Assembly (NCBI GenBank): GCA_902780405.1
Contig: CACZFI010000009.1
Location: 52,241-116,240, forward strand
Reading direction: 5' to 3'
DNA length: 64,000 nt
DNA from: an uncultured Lachnospiraceae bacterium
GTDB lineage: Bacteria; Bacillota; Clostridia; Lachnospirales; Lachnospiraceae
Of this stretch, positions 1 to 7,956 are shown piece by piece. Each line of letters begins with the position of its first letter. Position 1 is the stretch's first letter. The notes beneath the pieces were generated by a model. It was given only the letters and a program-made list of their open reading frames with translations. It did no database searches and was not told the DNA's origin. The position numbers and the translations under genes are program-made.

Positions 1-881
1 CAGTGTCCGAAGGGGTGCGTCCGGTTGATGTACTCATCCGCGAGATTGATACCGCCCGTAAATCCGACGTAGCCGTCGATCACCGTGATCTTTCTGTGAT
101 CGCGGTTGTTCTGACGCATGTTAATGACCGGTGCCACAGGGTTAAACGGCACGACACGTATGCCGTAGCCGGACATTTCCTTGATGAAACGCTTCGGAAC
201 ATACATGGCGCAGCCGAGACCGTCGTAGATCAATCGCACATCCAGTCCGGCCTTCGCCTTGGCGATCAGGATCTCCTTCACCTCATCCCAGAGTTCTCCC
301 TGCTTGATGATGAAGTACTCCATAAAGATAAAATGCTTCGCCTTGGAAAGTTCGGCAATGAGGTCCCTGTAATTGTCCTCGCCGAGAGCAAAATATTTGA
401 CGCTCGTGTTCTTGTAGACGGGGTATCCCGCATAACCGGAAATGTACCTGGTCTGCACACTTGCGCTCTGGGACAGTTCCAGGATCTCCTTCTGGTATGC
501 CTCATCGGACTTCATATAGCGGAAAGTGTCCAAGTGATTCTTCTGCGCCTTCTTGATGAATTTGACTCTGGTTCTGTTTCCGGCAAGCATCACATAAAGC
601 GCGCCGCCAACCAGAGGCACGAGAAGCACCAGCACGCACCACGCCAGCTTGTATGCAGGATTATCCTGCTTGTTGACGATGTAGATCACCACGAATACCG
701 AGAGCGCCACGGAAAGCGCACGCCAGTAAGTAACATACTGACCCAGATAGCCGTAGATGAAAAAGAGCAGCACAAACTGAACGATGACCATCGCAGCCAC
801 AACCGCCAGATTGAAAACGTTCTTCTGCCTGCCCGCATCTCTCGATCCGATCTTCGATTCTCTGATGTCCGAATTCTGCAT
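1..881 (-). CDS. cls: cardiolipin synthase (phospholipase D family), 3' end cut by window
   Basis: Membrane enzyme that condenses two phosphatidylglycerols to cardiolipin. Reading the minus strand from an ATG at 881 gives a long open frame that runs off the window edge without a stop. It has two hydrophobic segments near the N-terminus (about residues 15-70), a conserved stretch ending in EYFIIKQGELWDEV, and the first PLD HxK motif as HRKITVIDG followed by FTGGINLADEYIN close to the edge, the typical Cls signature. The second HxK domain lies outside. An AAGGG-type ribosome site precedes the start, and the gene begins 13 bp after the methyltransferase stop, so it is the last visible gene of that operon. 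The family call is firm; true length is unknown. Confidence 0.9.
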   Translation of the reverse strand, partial: MQNSDIRESKIGSRDAGRQKNVFNLAVVAAMVIVQFVLLFFIYGYLGQYVTYWRALSVALSVFVVIYIVNKQDNPAYKLAWCVLVLLVPLVGGALYVMLAGNRTRVKFIKKAQKNHLDTFRYMKSDEAYQKEILELSQSASVQTRYISGYAGYPVYKNTSVKYFALGEDNYRDLIAELSKAKHFIFMEYFIIKQGELWDEVKEILIAKAKAGLDVRLIYDGLGCAMYVPKRFIKEMSGYGIRVVPFNPVAPVINMRQNNRDHRKITVIDGYVGFTGGINLADEYINRTHPFGH

Positions 882-894
882 GAATTCCCTTTCT

Positions 895-1770
895 CTATCT
901 GCTCCATCTTCCGGATGCTCCGCAGGGGAGCACCAGTCCGCTTGCCGTAACGGGAAGGCCGATATCTTCTGCCACCACCGTACCGCCGAAGCGTGATCCG
1001 ATTTCCGTAGAGATCATATACTGAAGCACCGCGGGTGAAAGTCCCGTGGTATAGGAATTGACCAGGAAAAAAAGCGGCTTATCGCTTAAGAGATTGGCCG
1101 TCAGTTTGATAAAGGGATGGATCTTCTCTTCCAGTTTCCAGATCTCACCCTTCGGTCCTCTGCCGTAGGACGGCGGATCCATAATGATACCGTCGTAGTG
1201 ATTCCCCCTTCTGATCTCCCGCTCGACGAATTTGACGCAGTCGTCTACAAGCCAGCGGATGGGCGCATCGCCAAGTCCGGATGAGACGGCATTCTCCTTC
1301 GCCCAGGTAACCATACCTTTCGATGCATCCACATGACACACTTCTGCGCCCGCCGCCGCTGCGGCAACCGTAGCGCCGCCGGTGTAGGCAAAGAGATTTA
1401 AGACCTTGATCGGTCTCTCCGGTAAGGCCTGCTTTTCCTTTCGGATCAGGTCGCCAAACCAGTCCCAGTTAGCCGCCTGCTCCGGGAAGAGTCCCGTATG
1501 CTTAAACGCAAATGGTTTTAAGTTGAATTTCAGATTACCGTAGGAGATGGTCCACTGCTCGGGGAGGTCTAAGAATTCCCAGTTTCCTCCGCCCTTGCTG
1601 CTCCTGTGGTAATGTGCATTGATATGTTTCCAGTCCGGATGCTTTTTCGGTGTCTGCCAGATGACCTGCGGATCCGGGCGAAGCAGGATGTATCTGCCCC
1701 ACCGCTCCAGCTTCTCACCTTCGCTGCAGTCAATCACCTCATAATCCTTCCAGTTGTCTGCGATCCACAT
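895..1770 (-). CDS. class I SAM-dependent methyltransferase (RlmI/COG1092-like)
   Basis: A 291-residue methyltransferase that probably modifies rRNA. The SAM-binding motif I is visible as NLFAYTGGAT (about residue 125), the acidic ribose-binding position as HVDASKG, and the catalytic-loop motif as DPPSYGRGPKGE (about residue 198), as in the RlmI/RlmK-type cytosine or guanine methyltransferases. It lacks the N-terminal PUA domain of E. coli RlmI, as in many Firmicutes relatives annotated only as SAM-dependent methyltransferase. The start at 1770 has GAGGTG about 8 bp upstream. It lies 24 bp downstream of the metallophosphoesterase and 13 bp upstream of cls, so co-transcription is likely. The exact target nucleotide cannot be told from sequence. 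Confidence 0.85.
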   Translation of the reverse strand: MWIADNWKDYEVIDCSEGEKLERWGRYILLRPDPQVIWQTPKKHPDWKHINAHYHRSSKGGGNWEFLDLPEQWTISYGNLKFNLKPFAFKHTGLFPEQAANWDWFGDLIRKEKQALPERPIKVLNLFAYTGGATVAAAAAGAEVCHVDASKGMVTWAKENAVSSGLGDAPIRWLVDDCVKFVEREIRRGNHYDGIIMDPPSYGRGPKGEIWKLEEKIHPFIKLTANLLSDKPLFFLVNSYTTGLSPAVLQYMISTEIGSRFGGTVVAEDIGLPVTASGLVLPCGASGRWSR

Positions 1771-1794
1771 CGTCTCTCACCTCATCTTTCGTCA

Positions 1795-2412
1795 TCATTC
1801 CGCATCCTGTGCGGACCTCGGTTCCACTTCGATGATATATTTCTCGTACGCATTCACCACGCGTACATCACCGTAGGTAGACTCACGCTTGAAGTCCCTT
1901 CCGTAATTGATATGTACGTGTCCGTGTGCAAAGACCTGCGGCCTTACCTCGTCCAGGATGCTGTAAAACGCCTTGAATCCCGTATGGGGAAGGTCCTCAC
2001 TGTCATGCAGACGGTACGCCGGAGAATGGGTGATAAACAGATCGATCCCGCCAGCCTTTTTGATCTTGCGGCGCAGCTTATGGATACGCTTTTCCATCTC
2101 TTTCTCCGTGTACTGATATGCGCCGAAATTGTAGCACATGCTTCCGCCGAGTCCGAGGATCTTCAATCCCTTGTACTCGTATACCATATCATCGATACAC
2201 TCGCATCCGTCCGGAGGCGTTTCATCGTAACAGTAGTCATGATTGCCGTGAACATAGAGCACAGGCACCTTCGCAAAGGTTGCCATAAAGGACAGAAACT
2301 GCGGCGCAAGGTCCCCACAGGAGATGATCAGATCGATCCCGTCTAATTTACTTTTCTCAAAGAAGTCCCAGTAGTACTTGGACTCCTCATCAGCCAGCAA
2401 AAGAATTCTCAT
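1795..2412 (-). CDS. metallophosphoesterase (calcineurin-like)
   Basis: A 205-residue calcineurin-like phosphoesterase. Metal-binding motifs are visible: the SCGDLAP motif (GD), VHGNHDY at about residue 54, THSPAY, and FAHGHVH at about residue 162. The N-terminus is degenerate at the usual D-x-H (LLADEESKYY), a feature of one clade of small YfcE-like proteins. The ATG at 2412 has AAAGGTG upstream and is preferred over a GTG at 2421. The start lies inside the 3' end of the BMP-domain gene (23-bp overlap), which suggests translational coupling. Substrate is unknown; cyclic nucleotides or phosphodiesters are possible. Conserved pairing with the BMP-domain protein may point to a shared nucleotide-related role (inference). 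Confidence 0.85.
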   Translation of the reverse strand: MRILLLADEESKYYWDFFEKSKLDGIDLIISCGDLAPQFLSFMATFAKVPVLYVHGNHDYCYDETPPDGCECIDDMVYEYKGLKILGLGGSMCYNFGAYQYTEKEMEKRIHKLRRKIKKAGGIDLFITHSPAYRLHDSEDLPHTGFKAFYSILDEVRPQVFAHGHVHINYGRDFKRESTYGDVRVVNAYEKYIIEVEPRSAQDAE

Positions 2413-4321
2413 TGTCCACACCTTTTAGCGAAACGATGGCTTTCGCGTCATCATATAGTTCATCAATTTCGGGAATCTCACCCTCGACATTATCCACAAG
2501 ATAATTCATATTGAGGATCTCCTCCGGAGACATTTCGAACCCTTCATCATTTCGGATCAGTCCGTCCTGGGAACAGAAAGCCGTCGTGAAGGGATGGAAC
2601 TTGCCCTCAACCATCAGATTCCGAATGGTATCCACGATCAGTTTGGTTCCTCCCGGAAGCTTCTGGGACATAATGAGATCCACCACGCCCGCGGAAAGTC
2701 CCCACCAGTAATTCACCGGTGCGCCTTCCTTCGTCTCGTCTTCCTTGTAGGTTCCCGTACGGATTGCCTCGATCAGTTTCTCGTAGAAGATACCCCACTG
2801 ATACAGAGGCATCGCGATATTGGTCAGATTCTCATCCTCGAGATTATAAAGACCGAAGCGTCTTCCCTCATCGGAAGGCTTGATCATATCCTGATCGGAA
2901 ATGTAATGGACGTCATTCTTGCGGAAGTTCTCAAGCGCCTTGCTTCTTGACGTGCCCTTGATCTTCGTCCACTCAAGATATACTTTCACGGAGGGATTCA
3001 TCATCCGAGCGCCTAAGGCAAATGCGTTGATATTTGCGGGCATACCGATGATCGGGTAGTCTGCAAGGTAGCCGATGCGTCCGCTTCTTGAAAGCGAACC
3101 CGCGATCATACCGGAGAGGAATTTCACCTCATGAAGTCTCGCATAGTACGTACGGATCAGCTTGTGCGGTGTCTTGATGGAACAATTGAGTACCGTAATC
3201 TCAGGGTATTTTGCTGCCGCCTTCAGGCTGACGGATTCCATGCGTGAGGATGTGGTGAAAATGATCGTCGCGCCCGCGATCACCTGACCGTCGATGGCCG
3301 CCATGATCTCATCTTCGCTGTTTAAGTCGTGACTTTCCAAAGTCTTGATCGTATCGCCGTGATGTTCTTCAAGGTAGAGGCGTCCGAGTTCATGCGCATA
3401 CAGCCAGTCGGAATCCTTGGGATTCTTGTCATAGATGAATCCCACGGTGATCACCTTCGAAGCGGACGGCAGGAAGTACTCCATCATCTTCTTACGTCCC
3501 GTCTTGGCAGGCTCCATCCGAAGCGTCAGCTCCTTGCCCTCGGAATCGATCAGAAATTCATCCCAGAGATTGCCGATCTTCTCCTTTAATTCGGCCTCGG
3601 TCAGATTCTTTACTTCATCATATCCGCAGATATCCAGGAAGATCAGGAGCGCATCTCCGAAGGACATCGGGAGTTTCTCTCCGCCCTTTTGCTTTAAAGC
3701 CACGCAGAACCTGTGATTGAAGGAACCGAAATCCTGCTTTTGCTCGTCTGTCCAGGGTGCCGTCGGATCGTCGCTTGTCAACTCCAGGAAATGCTTAAAG
3801 CAGCCCTCCTGCGAAAACCAGAGATAGTTGATCTCCGTCACCTTATAGAAATCCATAAACTCGTAGTAGAGTTTTACCTGCGGATCATCGGAAAGCTTGG
3901 GGATCTTTCTTGTCACCATGGCCGGGATGGTCACCGCCTCAAAGTACTTCATGACGGAGACACGCTTGTTGCCCTCTACGACATAGAAATAGTTCATGTA
4001 CTCATAGACCTTGATCGGGTCTCTGATCCCCTCCTCGATCTGACTGTCGCACAGATCGGACCACTTGGCGCCAAACTCCGTCTTGTAATCTAAGATCGGC
4101 ATGAAGTTGTTGGCGAAAGCGTAGGTTCTGCCCTGGGTGCTTGTTCCGACCACACGGTCGAGAGGAACCTGAACAAGACCGAGACTGATCTCGCCCGCAA
4201 TATCCACGTCCGCAAGAATCTCATCCAACACGGGAAGGTATTCGCTTTCTCCCTTGGAAACCGCATTTTTGAAGGCTTTAAGCCCCAGTTTCTGCGCTTT
4301 CTCATACTCTACATAAGACAT
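2390..4321 (-). CDS. ParB-like domain fused to BMP/PnrA-type nucleoside-binding domain, no signal peptide
   Basis: A 643-residue protein. The N-terminal part (about residues 40-140) carries a ParB/sulfiredoxin-like segment with YVVEGNKRVSVMKYF near residue 110. From about residue 289 (ITVGFIYDKNPKDSDW) to about 600 it matches the BMP family, whose known members (PnrA, Med) are periplasmic or lipoprotein purine-nucleoside binders. Here there is no signal peptide, lipobox or membrane segment, so it is probably cytoplasmic. AAGGAG sits 9 bp before the ATG at 4321. It heads an operon with metallophosphoesterase, methyltransferase and cls. No separate promoter is visible; the terminator of the DHH gene lies 20 bp upstream of the start. 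A role as intracellular nucleoside sensor is inference. Confidence 0.8.
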   Translation of the reverse strand: MSYVEYEKAQKLGLKAFKNAVSKGESEYLPVLDEILADVDIAGEISLGLVQVPLDRVVGTSTQGRTYAFANNFMPILDYKTEFGAKWSDLCDSQIEEGIRDPIKVYEYMNYFYVVEGNKRVSVMKYFEAVTIPAMVTRKIPKLSDDPQVKLYYEFMDFYKVTEINYLWFSQEGCFKHFLELTSDDPTAPWTDEQKQDFGSFNHRFCVALKQKGGEKLPMSFGDALLIFLDICGYDEVKNLTEAELKEKIGNLWDEFLIDSEGKELTLRMEPAKTGRKKMMEYFLPSASKVITVGFIYDKNPKDSDWLYAHELGRLYLEEHHGDTIKTLESHDLNSEDEIMAAIDGQVIAGATIIFTTSSRMESVSLKAAAKYPEITVLNCSIKTPHKLIRTYYARLHEVKFLSGMIAGSLSRSGRIGYLADYPIIGMPANINAFALGARMMNPSVKVYLEWTKIKGTSRSKALENFRKNDVHYISDQDMIKPSDEGRRFGLYNLEDENLTNIAMPLYQWGIFYEKLIEAIRTGTYKEDETKEGAPVNYWWGLSAGVVDLIMSQKLPGGTKLIVDTIRNLMVEGKFHPFTTAFCSQDGLIRNDEGFEMSPEEILNMNYLVDNVEGEIPEIDELYDDAKAIVSLKGVDNENSFAG

Positions 4322-4335
4322 AAATATAACTCCTT

Positions 4336-4367
4336 AAAAAAGGCGGATATGCGTGGGCATATCCGCC
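4336..4367 (-). terminator. Rho-independent terminator of the DHH gene, placed in the leader of the BMP gene
   Basis: On the minus strand an 11-bp perfect stem (ggcggatatgc / gcatatccgcc, arms 4342-4352 and 4357-4367) with a 4-nt loop is followed by six T (plus-strand A at 4336-4341). It ends only about 20 bp before the start codon of the BMP-domain gene, just upstream of its ribosome site, so it can also act as an attenuator for that gene. Confidence 0.85.
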
Positions 4368-4380
4368 GAAATGAACCTGA

Positions 4381-5310
4381 CTATGCGTTGCCGTTCAGCT
4401 TCGCAATGATGTTCGGAAGCTCTGCATCTACCTTGTCGTTGTCGAGCTGGCAGGTACCTGCATTCGCATGACCGCCGCCGCCATAAGACAGACACAACTC
4501 ACCGATGTTGAAGTTCGAGCTCTTGTTGATGATCGACTTACCGATCATGACTGCCGTGTTCTGCTTGCGGAATCCCCAAGCCACATGTACGGAAATCTCT
4601 GTCTCCGGCCACATTGCATATACCATGAAGCGGTTACCGGTGTAAATCGTCTCTTCGTTACGAAGGTCGATCACTGCAACCTTGCCTTCGATCTTCGTAA
4701 CCTTCTTCAGCTGCTCCTTGAAGAGCTCCTGCTGCTCGAAGTACATATCCACACGCTCTTTGACATCGGGAAGTTCCAATACTTCATCGATCTTGTGATC
4801 TACACAGTAATCAATCAGCTCCATCATCAGATCGTAGTTGGAAATGCGGAACTCACGGAATCTGCCGAGTCCGGTACGTGCGTCCATCAGGAAGTTCATC
4901 AAAACCCATCCTGTGGGATTCAAAATCTCTTCTTCGGTGAAATCAGCGCTGTCGCCCTTGTCGACCGCCCACATGATCTCCTCGGATACTCTTTTAAATT
5001 TCTCAGCGCCGCCGTAGTAATTGTATACCACTCTGGCAGCGGATTTTGCTTCACCCTCGATGATGAATTTGCCTTTGTAAGCCGACTCCTGATTTCTTAA
5101 GAGTTCGCTCTCGTGATGGTCAAATGCAAGTCCCACTCTGGGGTCAAACGGAAGGTTCGTGGTGATATCGTTCTCGGATAATTCTATCTTGCCATCCTGT
5201 ACATCTTTCGGATGAACAAATTTGATGTCATCGATGATATCAAGCTCCTTGAGGAGCATCGCGCATACAAGTCCGTCAAAATCACTACGTGTAACCAGTC
5301 TCTTCTTCAT
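4381..5310 (-). CDS. DHH family phosphoesterase (exopolyphosphatase-like)
   Basis: A 309-residue cytoplasmic phosphoesterase of the DHH/DHHA1 type. Motif I is RSDFDGLVCA near the N-terminus, the DHH motif is FDHHES at about residue 61, and the DHHA1 substrate-binding motif is YGGGGHANAGTC at about residue 273. Relatives are annotated as exopolyphosphatase-related or nanoRNase/oligoribonuclease-like; the substrate (polyphosphate, short RNA, cyclic dinucleotide) cannot be settled here. The ATG at 5310 is preceded by GGAGGG; an in-frame extension to 5409 would include the promoter and is rejected. The gene has its own promoter (5348-5376) and terminator (4336-4367), so it can be a monocistronic unit. 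Confidence 0.85.
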   Translation of the reverse strand: MKKRLVTRSDFDGLVCAMLLKELDIIDDIKFVHPKDVQDGKIELSENDITTNLPFDPRVGLAFDHHESELLRNQESAYKGKFIIEGEAKSAARVVYNYYGGAEKFKRVSEEIMWAVDKGDSADFTEEEILNPTGWVLMNFLMDARTGLGRFREFRISNYDLMMELIDYCVDHKIDEVLELPDVKERVDMYFEQQELFKEQLKKVTKIEGKVAVIDLRNEETIYTGNRFMVYAMWPETEISVHVAWGFRKQNTAVMIGKSIINKSSNFNIGELCLSYGGGGHANAGTCQLDNDKVDAELPNIIAKLNGNA

Positions 5311-5347
5311 AGCCTGCCCTCCAACAAAAGATAAAATACCTTTTGAC

Positions 5348-5376
5348 ATTATACCCAATTTCCTATAACTATTCAA
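5348..5376 (-). promoter_or_regulatory. sigma-A promoter of the DHH phosphoesterase gene
   Basis: On the minus strand: -35 TTGAAT (5371-5376), 17-bp spacer, -10 TATAAT (5348-5353). It lies just beyond the end of tcdA and about 40 bp upstream of the DHH start codon. Confidence 0.8.
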
Positions 5377-5386
5377 TAGTCTGAAG

Positions 5387-6118
5387 CTATTTTTTACTTG
5401 ATGATACAAGGTCTTTTATGACCTCGGACGCGATAAGAAGCCCTGCTGCCGCCGGTGTAAATGCGACGCTTCCCGGAACATCCTTCCTGCCTGCCCCCGG
5501 TTCGGCAGGATTCTCTCCGCGGTTGAATGGAACGATCGGCGGTTCGTCCGAATACACCACCTTCACGTGATCGATCCCGCGCTTTTTTAATTCCCTGCGC
5601 ATCACTCTGGCCAAAGGACACACGGAAGTCTTGGAGATATCCGCCACGCGGAAACGCGATGGATCCAGCTTGTTTCCCGCTCCCATGGCGGAAATGATCG
5701 GTGTCTTCTCTTCCTTCGCCTTCATGATCAGACAGATCTTGGCCGTCACGGTGTCCACCGCATCGACCACGTAATCGTAGTCCGTAAAATCAAAATCCGA
5801 TGCATTCTCCGGCAGAAAGAAGGTCTGATGCACCGTGACATCCGAATCCGGATTGATGGACAGAATGCGTTCCTTCATCACATCCGGTTTGGAACGTCCG
5901 ATGGTATCTCTTGTGGCTATGATCTGTCGGTTCAGATTCGACTCGGATACGGTATCCCGATCGACCAGCGTAAGATGTCCGACACCGCTTCTTGCAAGTG
6001 CCTCACATACATAGCCACCGACGCCTCCGACACCGAAGACTGCCACACTGCACCCTGAAAGGTGCTCGACAGCGGCATCGCCGAGAAGCAGCGCCGTGCG
6101 TGAAAATGCTTCTTTCAT
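5387..6118 (-). CDS. tcdA: tRNA threonylcarbamoyladenosine dehydratase
   Basis: A 243-residue ThiF/E1-like enzyme that ATP-dependently cyclises t6A37 to ct6A in tRNA. The nucleotide-binding loop is FGVGGVGGYVCEALARSG (about residues 28-45), followed by LVDRDTVSESNLNRQI with the N-x-x-R-Q motif typical of the family. SVCPLARVMRRELKKRG and the C-terminal GSVAFTPAAAGLLIASEVI block match TcdA/CsdL. Length is in the usual range. The start overlaps the stop of the HD-GYP gene in an ATGA-type junction, so it is translated from the same mRNA. Confidence 0.92.
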   Translation of the reverse strand: MKEAFSRTALLLGDAAVEHLSGCSVAVFGVGGVGGYVCEALARSGVGHLTLVDRDTVSESNLNRQIIATRDTIGRSKPDVMKERILSINPDSDVTVHQTFFLPENASDFDFTDYDYVVDAVDTVTAKICLIMKAKEEKTPIISAMGAGNKLDPSRFRVADISKTSVCPLARVMRRELKKRGIDHVKVVYSDEPPIVPFNRGENPAEPGAGRKDVPGSVAFTPAAAGLLIASEVIKDLVSSSKK

Positions 6119-7827
6119 GACCCCTCCTGTGCGCTGTAGTAAGCCTCAAGTTTGGGTCGTGCAGCCACATAATACTTCTCAAGGCGCGCGTCGAAATGCT
6201 TACCCATACTTTCCATGATGATCTTGTCGGCCTGCTCAAAGCTCATGCGTTCCTTGTAGACACGCTTGCTCACCAGTGCATCATAGACATCGGCGATGGC
6301 CATGATCCTGGCCTCGAGTGGGATCTCTTCCCCCTTTAAGCCCTCAGGATAGCCCGAGCCGTCCCAGCGCTCATGGTGATATCTCGCCACGTTCTCAGCC
6401 AGTATATGAAACGCCTGATCGTCCGTATTCTTAAGGATCTCATGTACAATCCGGCCACCCTCGGCCGCATGGGATTTCATCTTTTCAAACTCCTCGTCGG
6501 TGAATCTGCCGGGTTTTCGGAGGATGGCATCATCGACAGCGATCTTTCCGAGATCGTGCATGGGCGCAGCCTTGATCATATTCTCACAGAACTCTTCCGT
6601 AAGGTGCATATCTCCCATCTCCCTGATCTCATCGATCAGGATCCGAACCACATCACTGGTCCTTCTGATATGTCCGCCGGTGGAATTGTCACGACTTTCT
6701 ACCATGGTCGCCATGGAAAGGATCAGGTTGTCGTGCATCTCGACGATGTGTTTTGTCTTTTGATCCACTTCCTGCTGAAGTTTGTCATTGAATTTGTTCA
6801 GAAGGGATATATACTTCTGCTCTTCGGTATTGTCGGTGATGATCAGCTGGAAGCCCCGCTGTCTCTTCGAATCGACCAGATCCACGATCTGCACCTGATA
6901 CACGCGGTCGCCCACCTCGCGGTAGAAGACATTCTTCGTGCGATCCTCCTCAAAGGATACGATGCGATAACCGAGTTCTCCGCCAAGCGACTTCTGCTCA
7001 AGTGCCCAGCCGTCCAGATTAAGGTTGCGGAGCTCCGGAAATACTTCCTTCGCCCGCTCGTTGCTTCCAAGGTAGTTAAACTTCATATCGAAAGACACAA
7101 GTCCCATCTCTCCGCGGTTTTCGATGGAGGATACGCCCGTCTCCACAATATCGTACAACATCACGCGGTGAATGATCAGGAGGTAGAGCACCTCCGACAC
7201 CACATAGGAAAGCGGAACCGGATCAAAGGCGTCGATCAGTTTCCTTCCGACAAAGAACGCAAATACGGTAACACCGACCGTCACCGCAAGCAGCCTAACG
7301 ATCGATCCTGATACTTCGGCCTTCTTCCTCGAGCCGTATATCGTGGCCAGGATCGCAAGCAGGAACAGAAAGAACACGACAGCATAAAACACGGTGTGCA
7401 TCGGTCCGTACACCTTGTCCAGACTTCCGTAACTGCCAAAGGCGCCGAGATCCACGCGTTTGAAGGACACGGACTTATAGTACCAGTCTTTCTTTCCGAT
7501 GGTCATCACCGAGAAGAAGGTCAAAAGCGTCATCACAAGCAGACCGGTTTTCATCCACTGCTTCAGACTGACCTTGCACAGATTTAAAATAACAAACAGG
7601 ATAAACAGCGGTGTAAATGTACCGCCGAAATAGATGATCTTCTGTCCCATCAGGGCTGTCGGCAGATCCTCGGCCGTCGCCATCAGGTAGTATCCGTAAA
7701 GCGCCACCGGGATAAACGTGAAGATCAGCGTGAAAAATATGTTGAAGCTCTTTCTGTATACGATGTTGTAGATTACAAGCATCAAAACGGAAAGAACCAT
7801 CAGACTTTCGTAATAAAATACAACCAT
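6115..7827 (-). CDS. membrane HD-GYP domain protein (probable c-di-GMP phosphodiesterase)
   Basis: A 570-residue sensor. The first about 230 residues hold six to eight hydrophobic segments (a 7TM histidine-kinase-like sensory module). A PAS-like linker follows (about residues 235-350) and then the HD-GYP domain: RRTSDVV, MHDLGKIAVDD near residue 424, and HHERWDGSGYPEGLKG near residue 482, with the metal-binding HD and GYP residues present. Such enzymes hydrolyse c-di-GMP. The start is supported by AAGGATG upstream and an extended -10 promoter at 7866-7871. The downstream tcdA overlaps by 4 bp. The signal sensed is not evident. Confidence 0.88.
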   Translation of the reverse strand: MVVFYYESLMVLSVLMLVIYNIVYRKSFNIFFTLIFTFIPVALYGYYLMATAEDLPTALMGQKIIYFGGTFTPLFILFVILNLCKVSLKQWMKTGLLVMTLLTFFSVMTIGKKDWYYKSVSFKRVDLGAFGSYGSLDKVYGPMHTVFYAVVFFLFLLAILATIYGSRKKAEVSGSIVRLLAVTVGVTVFAFFVGRKLIDAFDPVPLSYVVSEVLYLLIIHRVMLYDIVETGVSSIENRGEMGLVSFDMKFNYLGSNERAKEVFPELRNLNLDGWALEQKSLGGELGYRIVSFEEDRTKNVFYREVGDRVYQVQIVDLVDSKRQRGFQLIITDNTEEQKYISLLNKFNDKLQQEVDQKTKHIVEMHDNLILSMATMVESRDNSTGGHIRRTSDVVRILIDEIREMGDMHLTEEFCENMIKAAPMHDLGKIAVDDAILRKPGRFTDEEFEKMKSHAAEGGRIVHEILKNTDDQAFHILAENVARYHHERWDGSGYPEGLKGEEIPLEARIMAIADVYDALVSKRVYKERMSFEQADKIIMESMGKHFDARLEKYYVAARPKLEAYYSAQEGS

Positions 7828-7865
7828 GTACTACCATCCTTTTCATGATGACTGCAGACAATTTG

Positions 7866-7871
7866 ATTATA
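7866..7871 (-). promoter_or_regulatory. extended -10 promoter of the HD-GYP/tcdA operon
   Basis: Minus-strand sequence TGcTATAAT gives a consensus extended -10; the -35 at 17-bp spacing (TGGTAA) is weak. It is located about 40 bp before the start codon at 7827. Confidence 0.65.
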
Positions 7872-7912
7872 GCACATACTTCCCGGGTTTACCACGAGCT
7901 TCTTCCCTCCAA

Positions 7913-7950
7913 AGAAAAAAACATCACGGGCCGGCACTGCCCGTGATGTT
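7913..7950 (-). terminator. terminator of the giant ABC1-kinase gene (possibly bidirectional)
   Basis: A 12-bp perfect stem (aacatcacgggc / gcccgtgatgtt, arms 7920-7931 and 7939-7950) with a 7-nt loop. T-runs flank it on both strands (plus A-run 7914-7920; plus T-run 7952-7958), so it would stop transcription from either side. The stop codon of the giant gene is directly adjacent at 7957. Confidence 0.9.
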
Positions 7951-7956
7951 CTTTTT

